Shown: positions 46,390-56,949, counted from the stretch's first letter. The stretch is DNA of 64,000 bases from Streptomyces sp. NBC_00464 (GCF_036013915.1 NZ_CP107899.1:7840001-7904000); one strand, 5' to 3'. Program-made: numbers and translations. The notes: generated from the sequence alone by a model not told the origin.

Positions 46390-47630
46390 GGGCACGCACC
46401 GCGGTCGTCTGCTCGGTCGCGGACCAGGGGGTGGCCGCGCTCACCAACATCCTGGTGCTGGTGGTGGCCGCAAGACTCTCCACCGTCGCCGACTTCGCCC
46501 GCTTCTCCGCCGTCTACCTCGTCTTCACCGTGCTTCTCGGGGTGTCCGGCGCCTACACCGGACAGCCACTGGTGCTGCGCCGCGGGGCGAGTGACGAGAC
46601 GCGCGGCGCCTGCCGGTCCGCGTTCGGGTTCACCCTGCTCGTCTCGGCCGTCATCGGCGGTCTGCTCGTCGTCGTCTGCGCGCTGCTGCCGGGGGAGACG
46701 GCGCGCGCCCTGACCATGCTCGGGATCGTGCTGCCGGTCGTCCTCGCGCAGGACACCGCCCGCTACGCCTTCGCCACGCTGCACGCGCAGCATCTGGCGC
46801 TGGCCGCTGACACGCTCCGACTGGCGTGTGTGCTCGGGGCGCTGGCCGGACAGCCGCATGGCGCCCCGGCGGCCCGGCTGGTCGTCGTCTGGGGCCTCTC
46901 CGCGCTGCCCGCACTCCTGCTCTCGGTGACGGCGCTGCACCGCAGGACGGCCGGCACCCCGGTGCTGCTGAAGCCCCTGTTCAGGAAGGGGCACCTCGGC
47001 CGGCGGTTCGTCGTCGAGTTCGGTGTGGGAAACGCGACCAGCCAGCTCTCCGTGCTCGGGCTCGGCACGGTCGGGAGCCCCCTCCTCGTCGGCGCCCTGC
47101 GCGGCGCCACCACCCTCTTCGGCCCGTTGAACGTGCTGTTCACCTCGGCCACGGGCTTCGGCCCCCCGCTGATCGGACGGCTCACCACCGAACGGCTCAG
47201 GGTGCGGGCCACCGCCGCACTGGCCGCCGTCCTGGCGCTGACCGCGGCCGGCTGGGCCACCGTCCTCGCTCTGCTCCCCGGCTCGGTCGGCCGGCATCTG
47301 CTCGGTGACACCTGGCCGACGGCGGCGGCACTGCTTCCGGCGACCGGCAGTCAGTACGCCGCGATGGCCGTCGGCACCTGCGGACTGCTGGCGCTCAGAC
47401 TCCTCGACCCACGCACCACGCTCTCCATCCAGGTGGTCTTCTCCCTCGCCGCGGTCGCCTTCCTCACCGGCGGTTACCTCCTCGGCGGAGTGATGGGCGC
47501 CGCCTGGGGCCTGTGTCTGGGGTCCGTCTGCAAGGCGGTGGCCACCTGGACCCGGGTGGCCCGGCTGGCCCGCCGGGGCGAGCCCGGCCTCGCCCCGTTC
47601 AGCGCGACCGCCGCCGGCTCCGGTCCGTGA
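46386..47630 (+). CDS. Wzx-like polysaccharide flippase
   Basis: A 414-residue polytopic protein with about 12 helices, no nucleotide-binding motif and the general layout of MATE/MOP-type polysaccharide exporters (ADQGVAALTNILVLVVAARL at the N-terminus). It should flip lipid-linked repeat units across the membrane. It follows the Wzz-like gene with an ATGA overlap. Its 3' end overlaps that of the polymerase gene by 32 bp on opposite strands. Confidence 0.8.
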   Translation: MRARTAVVCSVADQGVAALTNILVLVVAARLSTVADFARFSAVYLVFTVLLGVSGAYTGQPLVLRRGASDETRGACRSAFGFTLLVSAVIGGLLVVVCALLPGETARALTMLGIVLPVVLAQDTARYAFATLHAQHLALAADTLRLACVLGALAGQPHGAPAARLVVVWGLSALPALLLSVTALHRRTAGTPVLLKPLFRKGHLGRRFVVEFGVGNATSQLSVLGLGTVGSPLLVGALRGATTLFGPLNVLFTSATGFGPPLIGRLTTERLRVRATAALAAVLALTAAGWATVLALLPGSVGRHLLGDTWPTAAALLPATGSQYAAMAVGTCGLLALRLLDPRTTLSIQVVFSLAAVAFLTGGYLLGGVMGAAWGLCLGSVCKAVATWTRVARLARRGEPGLAPFSATAAGSGP

Positions 47631-49116
47631 AACTCGTGACCAGCGCCAGGCACAGCGCAGCGATGGCCAGCTTTCCGACGGCCTGGAGCAGCGGGCCACG
47701 CAGCAGGATGAAGGTGTATCCCGCGATCAGCGGCGCCGTGATCGCCAGGACACTGCCGGGCCCCGGACCGTCGCGCGACACCGCGCGCGCGTACCTGCGG
47801 TCGGTGCGCGCGGCGGCGTAACCGATCAGGGCGAGACCACCGACCATGCCCGGCGCCCCGAAGTCCACCCAGAGCTCGGTCCACAGCGGCGCGGAGAGGT
47901 TGGTCATGTTCATCCCCATCCACTGCCCGACGCGCACGCCGGTGTCCTCCGGCTTGCCGCTCCACGCCGCCCGCGGCACGAAGAAGAAGGCGGAACCCGC
48001 CAGTTGACGGCCGTACGTATGGCCGCGGGTATCGACCCAGGAGATGGTGTTGGCGAACATCACCGTCTGGTCGTAGTCCTTGGTGGCCAGCGGCTCGAAC
48101 ACCGACGAGGACTGCACCGGACGGTACCCGGTGTCGTCGTAGCGGAACCGGTCCGCGTACGGGAACAGCACCAGGGCGCCGATCACCCCCATGGCCAGCA
48201 CCGAGCGGTACATCGCCGCGCTGCTGGGGAACGCCGTGAACAGCAGCGAGACCAGCACCGTCAGGAACCAGTAACGGGCATTGGATATCGGGTTGTTCAC
48301 GACCAGGTTGACCGCTGCCAGCGCGATCCACACCAGGACGGTGGACGGCGAGCGCCGCGCCCGGCGCGAGGTCACCAGCCGTCGCGTGTAGAAGAGCAGC
48401 GCCAGCAGGGCTGGCACTGTACCGAAACCCTTCAGGAACGCCGAGCCCACATTGGACTCCCCGGAGGTGACCCCGCTCTCCGCGACGGAGGCGCTGATCT
48501 CCTGCCTGCTGGAGAAGAACACGGCGGGGCCGCCGAGCTTCATCACGTAGTAGCCGCTCGCCACGAACGCCAGCAGCACCAGCAGCCGCAACCGGACCGG
48601 ATGCGCCGTGGCGGACCGGCCGCCGCCTCCACGGGCCGTGGTGCGCCGCCGCAACGGGCGCCTGGACGCCAGCAGCGCCCCCAGGTCGAAGGCCGCGCAC
48701 CCCACCAGGATCAGGGCGATCGCGGTGACCAGATCGGAGCGCGGTCCGACCATGGGCGTCGGCGTCTGTCCGATGACCACCTGGGCGAACGGCGCCACGC
48801 CCATCGCGATGTACACGAACATCCAGAAGACGCCCTGCAGCAGCCGCCGCCGCGTGGACAGGACCATGGTGGCCAGCCGGGCCCCGGCGTAGCACGTCAG
48901 CACCAGCTGCAGCCAGTACGCCGTGTCCCGGGAACCGGTCCCGGGCTGGGCGGCGATCAGCGCGGGCAGGAAGCAGACCAGCCCCAGGATGAGCGGCAAG
49001 GCCATCGCCCGCGACAGCATCGCCCAGGACATCGGCTTGGCGGGCGGCTCGACGGAAGGGCGCGGGCCGCCGTCCCGTACCGGCGCGGACGGCGGTGCCC
49101 CGTGCACGGACGTCAT
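47599..49116 (-). CDS. Wzy-like O-antigen/exopolysaccharide polymerase
   Basis: A 505-residue polytopic protein with about 11 helices and a large extracellular loop near residues 320-400 (FRYDDTGYRP, VDTRGHTYG). Such low-identity proteins in a glycan locus are usually Wzy polymerases joining repeat units. An Arg/Ser-rich C-terminus lies in the overlap with the flippase gene. GGGGGAACA immediately precedes ATG 49116. It is divergent from a glycosyltransferase across 113 bp. Confidence 0.75.
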   Translation of the reverse strand: MTSVHGAPPSAPVRDGGPRPSVEPPAKPMSWAMLSRAMALPLILGLVCFLPALIAAQPGTGSRDTAYWLQLVLTCYAGARLATMVLSTRRRLLQGVFWMFVYIAMGVAPFAQVVIGQTPTPMVGPRSDLVTAIALILVGCAAFDLGALLASRRPLRRRTTARGGGGRSATAHPVRLRLLVLLAFVASGYYVMKLGGPAVFFSSRQEISASVAESGVTSGESNVGSAFLKGFGTVPALLALLFYTRRLVTSRRARRSPSTVLVWIALAAVNLVVNNPISNARYWFLTVLVSLLFTAFPSSAAMYRSVLAMGVIGALVLFPYADRFRYDDTGYRPVQSSSVFEPLATKDYDQTVMFANTISWVDTRGHTYGRQLAGSAFFFVPRAAWSGKPEDTGVRVGQWMGMNMTNLSAPLWTELWVDFGAPGMVGGLALIGYAAARTDRRYARAVSRDGPGPGSVLAITAPLIAGYTFILLRGPLLQAVGKLAIAALCLALVTSFTDRSRRRSR

Positions 49117-49229
49117 TGTTCCCCCGTTCCGTGAGCCTGTGACCCTCTGAACACCTTAACGAATCAACCCACTTGAGGTGATGTGATGACTAGGCTGTGA
49201 ACAGCCGGCCGAGGTCGAGGGGAACCCTG

Positions 49230-50390
49230 GTGAAGATCCTGCACATCGTCACACTGCACACCCCGGACCACGCCTTCGGCGGTCCGACCCGAGTGGCGCT
49301 GAACCTGTCGAAGGTCCAGCGCGCCGGGGGCGACGACGCCCGGATCATGGCCCTGGGCGACGGCTTCGAGGGCCCGCTGCCCGGCGAGGTGGAGGGGGTG
49401 CCCGTCCACCTCTTCCAGGCCCGCCACCTGCTGCCGATGTTCGAGGTCAGCGGAATCACCTCCGGAGCCCTTCTGATGTCGGCGCGCCGCATGATGCGCG
49501 GCGCCGACCTCGTCCACGTACACCTGATGCGCGACCTGGTGACGCTGCCCGCCGCACTGCTCGCCCTGGCCACCCGTACCCCGCTCGTCGTCCAGACCCA
49601 CGGCATGGTGGATCCCACCGAGAAGCGCGTGGCACAACTGACCGACCTGCTGGGGGTACGGAAGGTCCTGCGCGGCGCCGACGCGGTGCTCCACCTGACC
49701 GAGGCCGAACGGATCGATGTGAACGCCGTCGCGGCCCCCGCCGCCCTCACCCGGACGGTGCGCCTGGTCAACGGCGTGCGCCCGCAGGAGCTGAAGCCCG
49801 CCCGCGACCCCGCCCGTCCGCCGGTGGTGCTGTTCCTCGCCCGGGTCCAGGAGCGCAAGCGGCCGGAGGACTTCGTGGCCGCGATGCCGGCCGTCCTGGC
49901 GAAGCACCCGGATGCCCGGTTCGTGCTGGCCGGCCCGGATACCGGCGCCCTCCCCGCCACACTCGAACTGGCCCGCAGGCTCGGCGTGCTGGACTCGCTG
50001 GACCAGGTCGGACCGCTCGGCCACGAGGCGGTGCTGGATGCCGGACGGCAGGCCGATGTGTACGTTCTGCCGTCGATCGAGGAACCCCTGGGCGTCTCGG
50101 TCCTCGAAGCGATGTCCGTCGGCACCCCCGTGGTCATCACCCGCACCTGCGGCCTCGGCCCCGACGTGGCGCGGGCCGGGGCCGGCCGGGTGATCGACAG
50201 CCGGGTGGGTGAGGACGAGGCCAATGCGCAGAAGGTCGCGCAGGCCGTCCTGGAGCTTCTGGAGCCCGAGGCCAACGCGGAGGCGGGGCGGGCCGCCTGG
50301 GAGCTGGTCAACGAGCACTTCACCATCGACGTCGTGACCGGGACGCTCCGGCGGACCTACGAGGACGTGGTCCGCCGGAAGCGCCGATGA
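49230..50390 (+). CDS. Group 1 (GT4) glycosyltransferase
   Basis: A 386-residue GT-B enzyme: N-terminal LHIVTLHTPDHAFGGPTRVA, VVQTHGMV, donor domain LFLARVQERKRPEDF and the nucleotide-sugar motif PSIEEPLGVSVLEAMSVGTP. It should add one sugar to the lipid-linked repeat unit. GTG 49230 is preceded by GAGGGGA; upstream residues are not conserved-looking. It ends one base before the stop of the convergent GT2 gene. Confidence 0.88.
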   Translation: MKILHIVTLHTPDHAFGGPTRVALNLSKVQRAGGDDARIMALGDGFEGPLPGEVEGVPVHLFQARHLLPMFEVSGITSGALLMSARRMMRGADLVHVHLMRDLVTLPAALLALATRTPLVVQTHGMVDPTEKRVAQLTDLLGVRKVLRGADAVLHLTEAERIDVNAVAAPAALTRTVRLVNGVRPQELKPARDPARPPVVLFLARVQERKRPEDFVAAMPAVLAKHPDARFVLAGPDTGALPATLELARRLGVLDSLDQVGPLGHEAVLDAGRQADVYVLPSIEEPLGVSVLEAMSVGTPVVITRTCGLGPDVARAGAGRVIDSRVGEDEANAQKVAQAVLELLEPEANAEAGRAAWELVNEHFTIDVVTGTLRRTYEDVVRRKRR

Positions 50391-50391
50391 C

Positions 50392-51219
50392 TCAAGCAGC
50401 AGGTGTCTCACGCGACTTGAGAGCGATCTGCCACCGGTAGAAACTCATCGCCAGGGCGAAGTCGAGACCCGCCCGCCCGTCCAGGAAGCCCCGCCGGTAC
50501 ACGTACATGTACGCGAAGGACACCAGCGGTTTGAACGGTGCCTTGTGGAACAGCTGCCCCTGCCGGGACTTGACCCGGCGTACCTGCTCCTTCACATCGG
50601 GATGGTGCTCCAGCCACGCCTCCCAGTCCGAGTACCGGTTGTGGCGCTCGAACCAGGCGGTCACCGGGTCGAGGTCCTGGTGCTCGATCGGGTTGCGGAG
50701 CGATCCCGCACTCTCCGCCACCGGCTGGTAGTGGCCCTCCACCTCGCCGATGCCGGGCGCGGCGAGATCGCCCACCTCGGGGTAGTGACTGCGGGTGCGG
50801 TCGGTCAGCGAGCGCTTGCGGATGGTGTATCCGTGCCGCAACCGCCTTCCCGAGAACCAGTAGCCCAGCGGGATGTCGTACGCCGCCGGCCTGGGCGCGG
50901 CCGGATCGGCGAAGACCTGCCGCAGCTCCGCCAGCAGCCCCGGGCTCAGCCGTTCGTCCCCGTCGAGCAGCAGGATCCAGTCCAGGTCCGTACGGACATG
51001 GTCCAGGCACCACTGCTTCTTCCTGGGGTGTCCGCCGTCCCAGGTGTACATGACGACCTCGGCCCCGCACTCCGCGGCGATCTTCGCCGTGTCGTCGGTG
51101 CTGTGCGAGTCGACGACGACGACCGCCTCGAAGTGGCCGAGGACCGACTTCACCGCCTCGGCGATGTTGAGACCCTCGTTCTTCGTGGGGATCGCCACGG
51201 CTATGGGCAGCTTGTTCAT
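50392..51219 (-). CDS. Family 2 glycosyltransferase (WaaE/KdtX-like)
   Basis: A 275-residue GT-A enzyme: VAIPTKNEGLNIAEAVKSV, VVVVDSHSTDDT, and the metal motif LLLDGDERLS. The C-terminal half (WFERHNRYSDWEAW, FKPLVSFAYMYVYRRGFLDG) is typical of WaaE-type transferases. It is the last gene of the five-gene minus-strand operon starting with gmd; its ATG overlaps the lipoprotein stop. Confidence 0.87.
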   Translation of the reverse strand: MNKLPIAVAIPTKNEGLNIAEAVKSVLGHFEAVVVVDSHSTDDTAKIAAECGAEVVMYTWDGGHPRKKQWCLDHVRTDLDWILLLDGDERLSPGLLAELRQVFADPAAPRPAAYDIPLGYWFSGRRLRHGYTIRKRSLTDRTRSHYPEVGDLAAPGIGEVEGHYQPVAESAGSLRNPIEHQDLDPVTAWFERHNRYSDWEAWLEHHPDVKEQVRRVKSRQGQLFHKAPFKPLVSFAYMYVYRRGFLDGRAGLDFALAMSFYRWQIALKSRETPAA

Positions 51220-51908
51220 CCGTTGTCTCCTTCGGGCAGCCAGGCGTAGCAGCCTGTGGAGGTGAAGGCGCGGGCCGCCTGCGGGATCGTGATCGCGGTC
51301 CGCTTCCCGTCGTCGGAGGAGCCCGACGCCAGGTCCTTCCCGTTCGCCCCGGTGATCTGCCAGCTGCAGGTCCTGGTGGGGGTGACGTCGCGGTAGCGCC
51401 CCGCACGGAGCTGCTTGTCCTCGTACGTGCCGTCGGGGTAGCCGGCGGACGCCCGCTCCACCAGGTCCTCGTGCTGCACGCACAGGTGCTCGACGGCGGG
51501 CTTCGCGTCGGTGATCTCACCGGTGACGATCGCGCCGACGGCGGTGTCCCGGTCCACCTTGACGAGATAGGTGAGCCGGTCGCAGGTCTCCTGTCCGGTC
51601 TGGAGCACGGCAGCGGGGTCCATGCCCTTGGGGACCCGGTCGGCGAGGTACTCCTTCTGCTTCTTCGAGAACGTGCCGGTGGCCGGGGTCAGTTCGTCGC
51701 TCGGGATCTTTGGTGGCTCACTGGTGGGGGAGGCCTTCGGGTCGGCGGGGGCCGGACTCCCGGGTCCGGCCCCCGCCGGCCCCGACGAGGCAGCGGGACC
51801 GGCGACCGCCGCCTGCTCCTTGCCTCCGTCGGAGGAGGACGAGCCGCAGGCGGCCAGCGCCGCCGTCATGACGACGACAGCGGCGCCGGCCAGGAACGGA
51901 TACCTCAT
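51216..51908 (-). CDS. Hypothetical lipoprotein of the gmd operon
   Basis: A 230-residue protein with a lipobox (AALAACGS) and a Ser/Gly/Pro/Ala-rich tether to about residue 70. The globular part has four cysteines (TCDRL, LCVQ, TCSW, GCYAW) and a FSKKQKEYLADRV segment. I do not recognise the family. It should sit on the outer face of the membrane. Sandwiched by ATGA overlaps between a secreted propeller protein and a glycosyltransferase, it is likely to serve the same polymer. Confidence 0.7.
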   Translation of the reverse strand: MRYPFLAGAAVVVMTAALAACGSSSSDGGKEQAAVAGPAASSGPAGAGPGSPAPADPKASPTSEPPKIPSDELTPATGTFSKKQKEYLADRVPKGMDPAAVLQTGQETCDRLTYLVKVDRDTAVGAIVTGEITDAKPAVEHLCVQHEDLVERASAGYPDGTYEDKQLRAGRYRDVTPTRTCSWQITGANGKDLASGSSDDGKRTAITIPQAARAFTSTGCYAWLPEGDNG

Positions 51909-54163
51909 CCACCTGTCCTCAGCGCATAGTGGGCGGCGACCTTCGAGCTGCTCAGCACGGTCGGGTATACCGCCGTCTCGTCGATCTGCCCGGCGAAGAA
52001 GTTGCTGGTCGGACGGTTCGGCCAGCCGGACAGATTGTCCCCGCCGACCCGCCAGTAGCCCTGGTAGTTCCTGTTGCCGTTGTACAGCGGGTTGGTGGCG
52101 CGGAGCTGCCCGTCGACGTACAGCGCCATGCCTCCGGAGCCCTGAGTGGCCACCACATGGTGCCAGGCCCCGTCGTTGTACGCGGCGGAAGTGGCCACCG
52201 CCCGGTAGCCGCCGCTGTAGATCCCGAACGCCAGACGTCCGTCATTGCGCATGTAGACGCTCTTGTCGTGCTGGACGCTGTCCTCCATGGTCAGATTGCC
52301 GAACCCGAGGATGTTTCCTCCTCGGGTGGTCGTCGTCTTGATCCACGTCTCCACCGAGAACGTGGCCGGGGAGGCGCTCGGCCTGTTGCCGTACGCGTAC
52401 TCGTCCGTGCCGTTGAAACCGATGGCGGTCGACGGACCGGCGATCGCAGCAGGCGTCTGCCGGTAGGAGGGCGCGTTGCGCAGGAAGGCGTTGTTCAGAT
52501 TGCCCGAGGCGTCGGCGGCGAACGTCGAGGTGGCCTCGTCGTACCGCCAGTACAGCGACGCGCCGTCGGCGATCACCCTGGCGGGATACGCCTCTGCCGC
52601 GGACGCCACGACCGCCGTCACCGCAGGCGACTTGGCGCTGGTGTTGGTGCCGTCGCTCGCGCTGATCCGGTAGGTGTGCGTCTCACCCGGTGCCACGTCC
52701 GGGTCCGTCCACGTGAGTTGCGGACGGTTCCAGAACACCGAGAAGCCCGTGGTCGTGTGGACCGGGGTGCTCGCACCGTCCTTGTAGATCCGGTAGGTCA
52801 GTGTCCCGTCGTCGGTGTCGAAACTGGTCTGCCAGTTCACGTCCACCTCGCCCGTACGGACCGTGGAGACACTGGCATTGGGTACCCAGGGAGCCCCCGT
52901 GTCCGGGCCGTCGGCGAACCGTGTCAGCCCCTGCTGGCCGGCGCCGTTGACGGTGGTGAACTCGCCGCCCACCCACAGGTAGTGGTGACCGCCCTTGTCC
53001 GTCTGCGCCATCACGCGCGGACCGACCGGCTCGCCGATGCCGTCATTGGTGTCCGGGAACCACGGCAGCAGCTGCGGGTCGTCGACCGACTGGGCCAGCA
53101 GATGCTTGCGCGGCTGGTCGGGGAATTCGCCCATGGACGCGCAGTTATGGGCGTGACTGCCGCTGTACAGAACGCCGTTGTGCACCAGAAGTGCCTGCGT
53201 GGCGCCGAGGCAGGTGTCGCGCCAGACCTGGGAGAAGGTGGCCAGGTCGAGCGCGATCCGGCCGTCGAAGACACCACCCCCCGTGCCCTCGTTGGCGGTG
53301 TAGAACTGGGTGGCGTCCGAGGTCAGGTCCTGCACCGTCGAGGTGTTCGGAATGAACCCCGGATAGCTCTTGTCCAGGGCGCCCGTGGTGGCGTCCACCA
53401 CGGCCAGCGCGTGCGAGTTGGTCCCGTTGACGGTGAAGAAGTCGCCGCCGATCACCACGTGCTGACCGTCGGGCGTGACCTCCACGGCCCGGCCGACCTC
53501 GTCCGTGTTCGCGGTGAACGGCTTGAGCTGGGCCCCCGTGGTCACGGCGGCGAACTTGTTCCGGGTCTGCCCCGCGACGCTGTTGAAGTCACCACCGAGA
53601 TACACCGTGTCGTCGGTGACGGCGAGCGCCCGCACGGTCGCCGAGACGGCGACCTTGAAGTCGTTGCGCGGGGTGCACGTGGCCGTGTCGACGGCCGCGA
53701 TGTTACTCACCCCGACCCCGTTGACCGCCCCGAACTGACCGCCTGCGTAAAGGGTGTCGCCGTCCGGGGAAAGCACGAGGGACCGCACGGTCGCGGTTCC
53801 GGAGGAGAGCGTGAACGACAGGCTGCAGCCGGTCGGCGCGCCGGTCGCGGCGTCGAACGCGGCGAAGTTCACCGCCGGCTGCTCGGAGGTACCGGCCGCC
53901 GCGTCGGGCGGCCGTACGGTGGAGAAGGTGCCGCCCGCGTAGACCACTCCGTCGGCCGACGCGGCCATCGACCAGACGATGCCGTTGGTCTGCCAGGTGG
54001 ACAGGTCGTCCGCGGTGATCGACACCGGCGGGGTGAGCGCCGCTGCCGGGGAGCCCCCGGCAGCGGCAGCGCTCAGGGCCCCGGCGAGCAGGCAGAGCGC
54101 GGCGGCCGCGGCACGCGTCCGGCCGCGTGCGCCGGGTCTGCGCACCGTACTTTCGTTCATCAT
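51905..54163 (-). CDS. Secreted beta-propeller, FnIII-like and LamG protein
   Basis: A 752-residue protein with a signal peptide (AAAAALCLLAGALSAAAAGG). Residues about 45-420 form a propeller with repeated YAGG-F or related blades (VVYAGGTF, TLYAGGQF, TVYLGGDF, VVIGGDFF, VLYSGSH, LWVGGEF), about seven in all. An FnIII-like domain follows near 430-520 ([21 protein letters not shown]). Residues about 560-745 form a LamG/concanavalin-like domain (SVETWIKT, WHHVVATQ, LYVDGQ, FAGQIDETAVY). No catalytic site is apparent, so it is probably a glycan-binding or matrix protein. It is a tandem paralogue of the next gene upstream and lacks that protein's C-terminal domain. Confidence 0.8.
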   Translation of the reverse strand: MMNESTVRRPGARGRTRAAAAALCLLAGALSAAAAGGSPAAALTPPVSITADDLSTWQTNGIVWSMAASADGVVYAGGTFSTVRPPDAAAGTSEQPAVNFAAFDAATGAPTGCSLSFTLSSGTATVRSLVLSPDGDTLYAGGQFGAVNGVGVSNIAAVDTATCTPRNDFKVAVSATVRALAVTDDTVYLGGDFNSVAGQTRNKFAAVTTGAQLKPFTANTDEVGRAVEVTPDGQHVVIGGDFFTVNGTNSHALAVVDATTGALDKSYPGFIPNTSTVQDLTSDATQFYTANEGTGGGVFDGRIALDLATFSQVWRDTCLGATQALLVHNGVLYSGSHAHNCASMGEFPDQPRKHLLAQSVDDPQLLPWFPDTNDGIGEPVGPRVMAQTDKGGHHYLWVGGEFTTVNGAGQQGLTRFADGPDTGAPWVPNASVSTVRTGEVDVNWQTSFDTDDGTLTYRIYKDGASTPVHTTTGFSVFWNRPQLTWTDPDVAPGETHTYRISASDGTNTSAKSPAVTAVVASAAEAYPARVIADGASLYWRYDEATSTFAADASGNLNNAFLRNAPSYRQTPAAIAGPSTAIGFNGTDEYAYGNRPSASPATFSVETWIKTTTTRGGNILGFGNLTMEDSVQHDKSVYMRNDGRLAFGIYSGGYRAVATSAAYNDGAWHHVVATQGSGGMALYVDGQLRATNPLYNGNRNYQGYWRVGGDNLSGWPNRPTSNFFAGQIDETAVYPTVLSSSKVAAHYALRTGG

Positions 54164-56949
54164 TCAGCTCCGAAGGTGAGAACGAGCTGCGGCCGGTAGG
54201 CCGCGGTTGCGACCTCGCTCGACCAGATGCGGAGACTGTCCGTCCCGCTGCCGGTCAGGGCGAGTGAGTAGGCGGAGCCCAGGGCCCCGCCCAGTGCCGG
54301 CGCATTCAGCTCCACCGAGTAGTCGGTGGAGACGGCGGTTGCGCCGGAGATGGTCCCCAGTGCTGTCGCGGCGAGCGACGGCCGGGTGTCGTAGGTGACC
54401 GCCGACTCGGTCCACGCGCCGGTGACCGGCACGAGTGTGTGGGGTTCGGCCGAACCCGCCGTGGAGTCCGACGAGGTACGGAAGGCGAGGCGGGCGCTCT
54501 TGAGTTCCTGGCCGGCCGGGGCGGCGGGCAGGGCGAAGCGGAGGTAGCCGAGATACGGCGTGGTGCCCCGGGAGGCGAGCTGGTTGTCGTTGTAGGTGGT
54601 GTTCGCCGCGACACCGTTGACGTAGGCGTCCTCCGTGGGCGTCAGGGTGACCGTGGTGTCGCCGGGATGGGACGGGGTGTCCGCCAGGTTGTGGTGCGCG
54701 GCCACCTGGGCGGCGGTCAGCGCCGAGGGGTAGACGGCCGTCTCGTCGACCTGTCCCGCGAAGTAGGTGCTGGTCGGACGGTTCGGCCAGGCGGTGGACA
54801 TGGCGTCCCCGCCGACCCGCCAGTAGCCGTTGTACGAGCGGTTGCCGGTGGTGGCGTTGGTGCCGGCCTGCACGCCGTCCACGTACAGCCGCATGCCGGA
54901 CGCGCCCTGGGTGGCGACCGCGTGGTGCCAGACGTTGTCGTTGAAGGAGGCGGCCGAGGTGATCGTCGGCCGGCTGCTGGAGCTGCCGATCTGGACGCCG
55001 AAGGCGAGACGCCCGTTGTCGGTGAGGTAGAGGATCTTGTCGGAGATCCCGCTGGTGTGCCCCTGGGCGGTGCCGATGTTGCTGCCGAACCCGACGATCC
55101 GCCCGCCGCGGGTCGTGCCGGTGCGGAACCAGGTCTCGATGGAGTACGGGGTCGGCGAGGTGTAGTGGTGCAGCCGGTCGCTGTAGACGTACTCATCGGT
55201 GCCGTTGAGGGACAGGGCCGTGGAGCCGGTCACGGCGGACGGGGTCGAGCGGTACGAGGGGGCGTTCATGTACACCCCGCCGTCGGCGTTGTCCGAGGCG
55301 TCCGCCGCGAACGCGCCGCCCGACTCGTCGTAACGCCAGTACAGATCCGCCCCGTCGGCGAGCACGCGCTCCGCGTACGGGCTCGCCGAACCTGCGGCGG
55401 TGACGGAGGCGTTGGCGGAGAGAGTGCTGGTGTTGGTGCCGTCGCTCGCCGTGATCCGGTACGCGTAACTGCGGCCCGCCACGACATCGGTGTCGGTGAA
55501 CGTCAGCTGCGGCCGGCTGAAGAACAGCGAGGACCCGGTCGAGGTGTGCACCGGCGTCGATCCGCCGTTGCGGTACACCCGGTAGGTGAGCCGGCTGTCG
55601 TCCAGGTCCAGGCTCGCACGCCAGGACACGCGAACCTCGCCGGCCCGGGGCGCGGAGAGGCTGACGACGGGCGCAGAGGGCGCCCCGGTGTCCGGGGAGT
55701 CGGCGAACCGGGTCAGCGCCTGTTGCGCCACGCCGTTGACCGTGGTGAACTCGCCGCCCACCCACAGGAAGTCGCGCCCGTCGCGGGACGAGACGGTCAG
55801 CGCGCGCGGTCCCACCGGCTCGCCGATGCCGTCATTGGTGTCCGGCAGCCAGCCGAGCATCGCCGGATCGTCGACGGACTGCGCAGTCAGGTGCTTGCGG
55901 ACCTGATTGGGGAAGCCGCCCATGGTGGAGCAGTCGTGGACATGGCTGCCCGCGTACAGCACTCCGCGGTAGACCCGCAGCGCCTGCGTGGCACCCTGGC
56001 AGGTGTCCCGCCAGCGCTGGTCGAACGTGGCGAGATCCATGGCGAGCCGGCCGTCGAACGAGGCCCCGCCGACCCCCTCGCCGCCCACGTACCAGCCTTG
56101 GGACACGGTGTCGGTGACGATGTCCTTGATGACGGCGGACGACGGGATGAAGGAGTCCGGGTAGGCACGGCTCAGCGCGCCCGTGCCGGCGGCGGTCACC
56201 GCGAGCGCGTGCGAGTTCGCGCCGCCCACCGTGAAGAAGTCCCCGCCGATCAGCACGCTCTGCCCGTCCGGGGTGACCTTCAGGGTCCGGCCGGGCTCGT
56301 CGGCGTCCGGATTCCAGGCCGTCAGCGCACCGGCGGCCGTCACCGCGCCGAAGAAGCGGCGGGTCTGGCCGTTGACGTCTCGGAAGTCGCCGCCCGCGTA
56401 CACCGTGCCGTTCGCGGCTACGTCGAGCGCCCGCACGGTCGCTCCGAAGTTCGGCGCGAACCCCGAACGCAGCGTGCAGGTAGCGGTGTTGATCGCGACG
56501 AGGCCGTTGGCGGAGGTCCCGTTCACCGCGTTGAAGTAGCCGCCGGCGTACAGCGTGGACTTGTCGGGGGAGACCGCGAGCGCCCGCACGGTCGCGGTGC
56601 CGCTGGAGCGCGTGAAGGAGAGCGAGCAGCCGGTGGGCGCCCCGGTGGCGGCGTTGAACGCGGCGAAGTTGACGGCGGAGGTGGTGTTGCTGCCTGAGGG
56701 GGAGCCGGCCGGGCGGACGTTGCTGAAGGTGCCGCCCGCGTAGACGATCCCGTTCGCCTCGGCGAGCGACCAGACGATGCCGTTCGTCTGGTACGTGGCG
56801 AGGTTGTCGGCGGTGAAGCCGACCGGGGGAGTGAGTGCGGTGGCCGGGGGAGAGGATGCCGCGGAAGCGGTCAGGACTCCGGCTGCGAGGGAGAGGACGG
56901 CGGCGAACACACCGCTGCGGTTCCGTCTGAGGCGTCGGGGCGGGCTCAT
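54160..56949 (-). CDS. Secreted beta-propeller, FnIII-like, LamG and DNRLRE protein
   Basis: A 929-residue paralogue of the neighbouring secreted protein, with the same layout: signal peptide, seven-blade-like propeller ([53 protein letters not shown]), FnIII-like domain (TYRVYRNGG) and LamG domain ([27 protein letters not shown]). A further C-terminal domain of about 170 residues ([32 protein letters not shown]) fits the DNRLRE family, found at the ends of secreted carbohydrate-active or wall proteins. It starts with ATGA on the gmd stop. This suggests its product is made together with GDP-fucose precursors. Confidence 0.8.
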   Translation of the reverse strand: MSPPRRLRRNRSGVFAAVLSLAAGVLTASAASSPPATALTPPVGFTADNLATYQTNGIVWSLAEANGIVYAGGTFSNVRPAGSPSGSNTTSAVNFAAFNAATGAPTGCSLSFTRSSGTATVRALAVSPDKSTLYAGGYFNAVNGTSANGLVAINTATCTLRSGFAPNFGATVRALDVAANGTVYAGGDFRDVNGQTRRFFGAVTAAGALTAWNPDADEPGRTLKVTPDGQSVLIGGDFFTVGGANSHALAVTAAGTGALSRAYPDSFIPSSAVIKDIVTDTVSQGWYVGGEGVGGASFDGRLAMDLATFDQRWRDTCQGATQALRVYRGVLYAGSHVHDCSTMGGFPNQVRKHLTAQSVDDPAMLGWLPDTNDGIGEPVGPRALTVSSRDGRDFLWVGGEFTTVNGVAQQALTRFADSPDTGAPSAPVVSLSAPRAGEVRVSWRASLDLDDSRLTYRVYRNGGSTPVHTSTGSSLFFSRPQLTFTDTDVVAGRSYAYRITASDGTNTSTLSANASVTAAGSASPYAERVLADGADLYWRYDESGGAFAADASDNADGGVYMNAPSYRSTPSAVTGSTALSLNGTDEYVYSDRLHHYTSPTPYSIETWFRTGTTRGGRIVGFGSNIGTAQGHTSGISDKILYLTDNGRLAFGVQIGSSSSRPTITSAASFNDNVWHHAVATQGASGMRLYVDGVQAGTNATTGNRSYNGYWRVGGDAMSTAWPNRPTSTYFAGQVDETAVYPSALTAAQVAAHHNLADTPSHPGDTTVTLTPTEDAYVNGVAANTTYNDNQLASRGTTPYLGYLRFALPAAPAGQELKSARLAFRTSSDSTAGSAEPHTLVPVTGAWTESAVTYDTRPSLAATALGTISGATAVSTDYSVELNAPALGGALGSAYSLALTGSGTDSLRIWSSEVATAAYRPQLVLTFGAE

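Noticed and set aside
51929..54199. Long plus-strand frames opposite the two propeller genes (also 54439-56697)
   Set aside because: They are mirror frames of the propeller repeats with Gly/Arg/Val-rich composition and no signal or domain.
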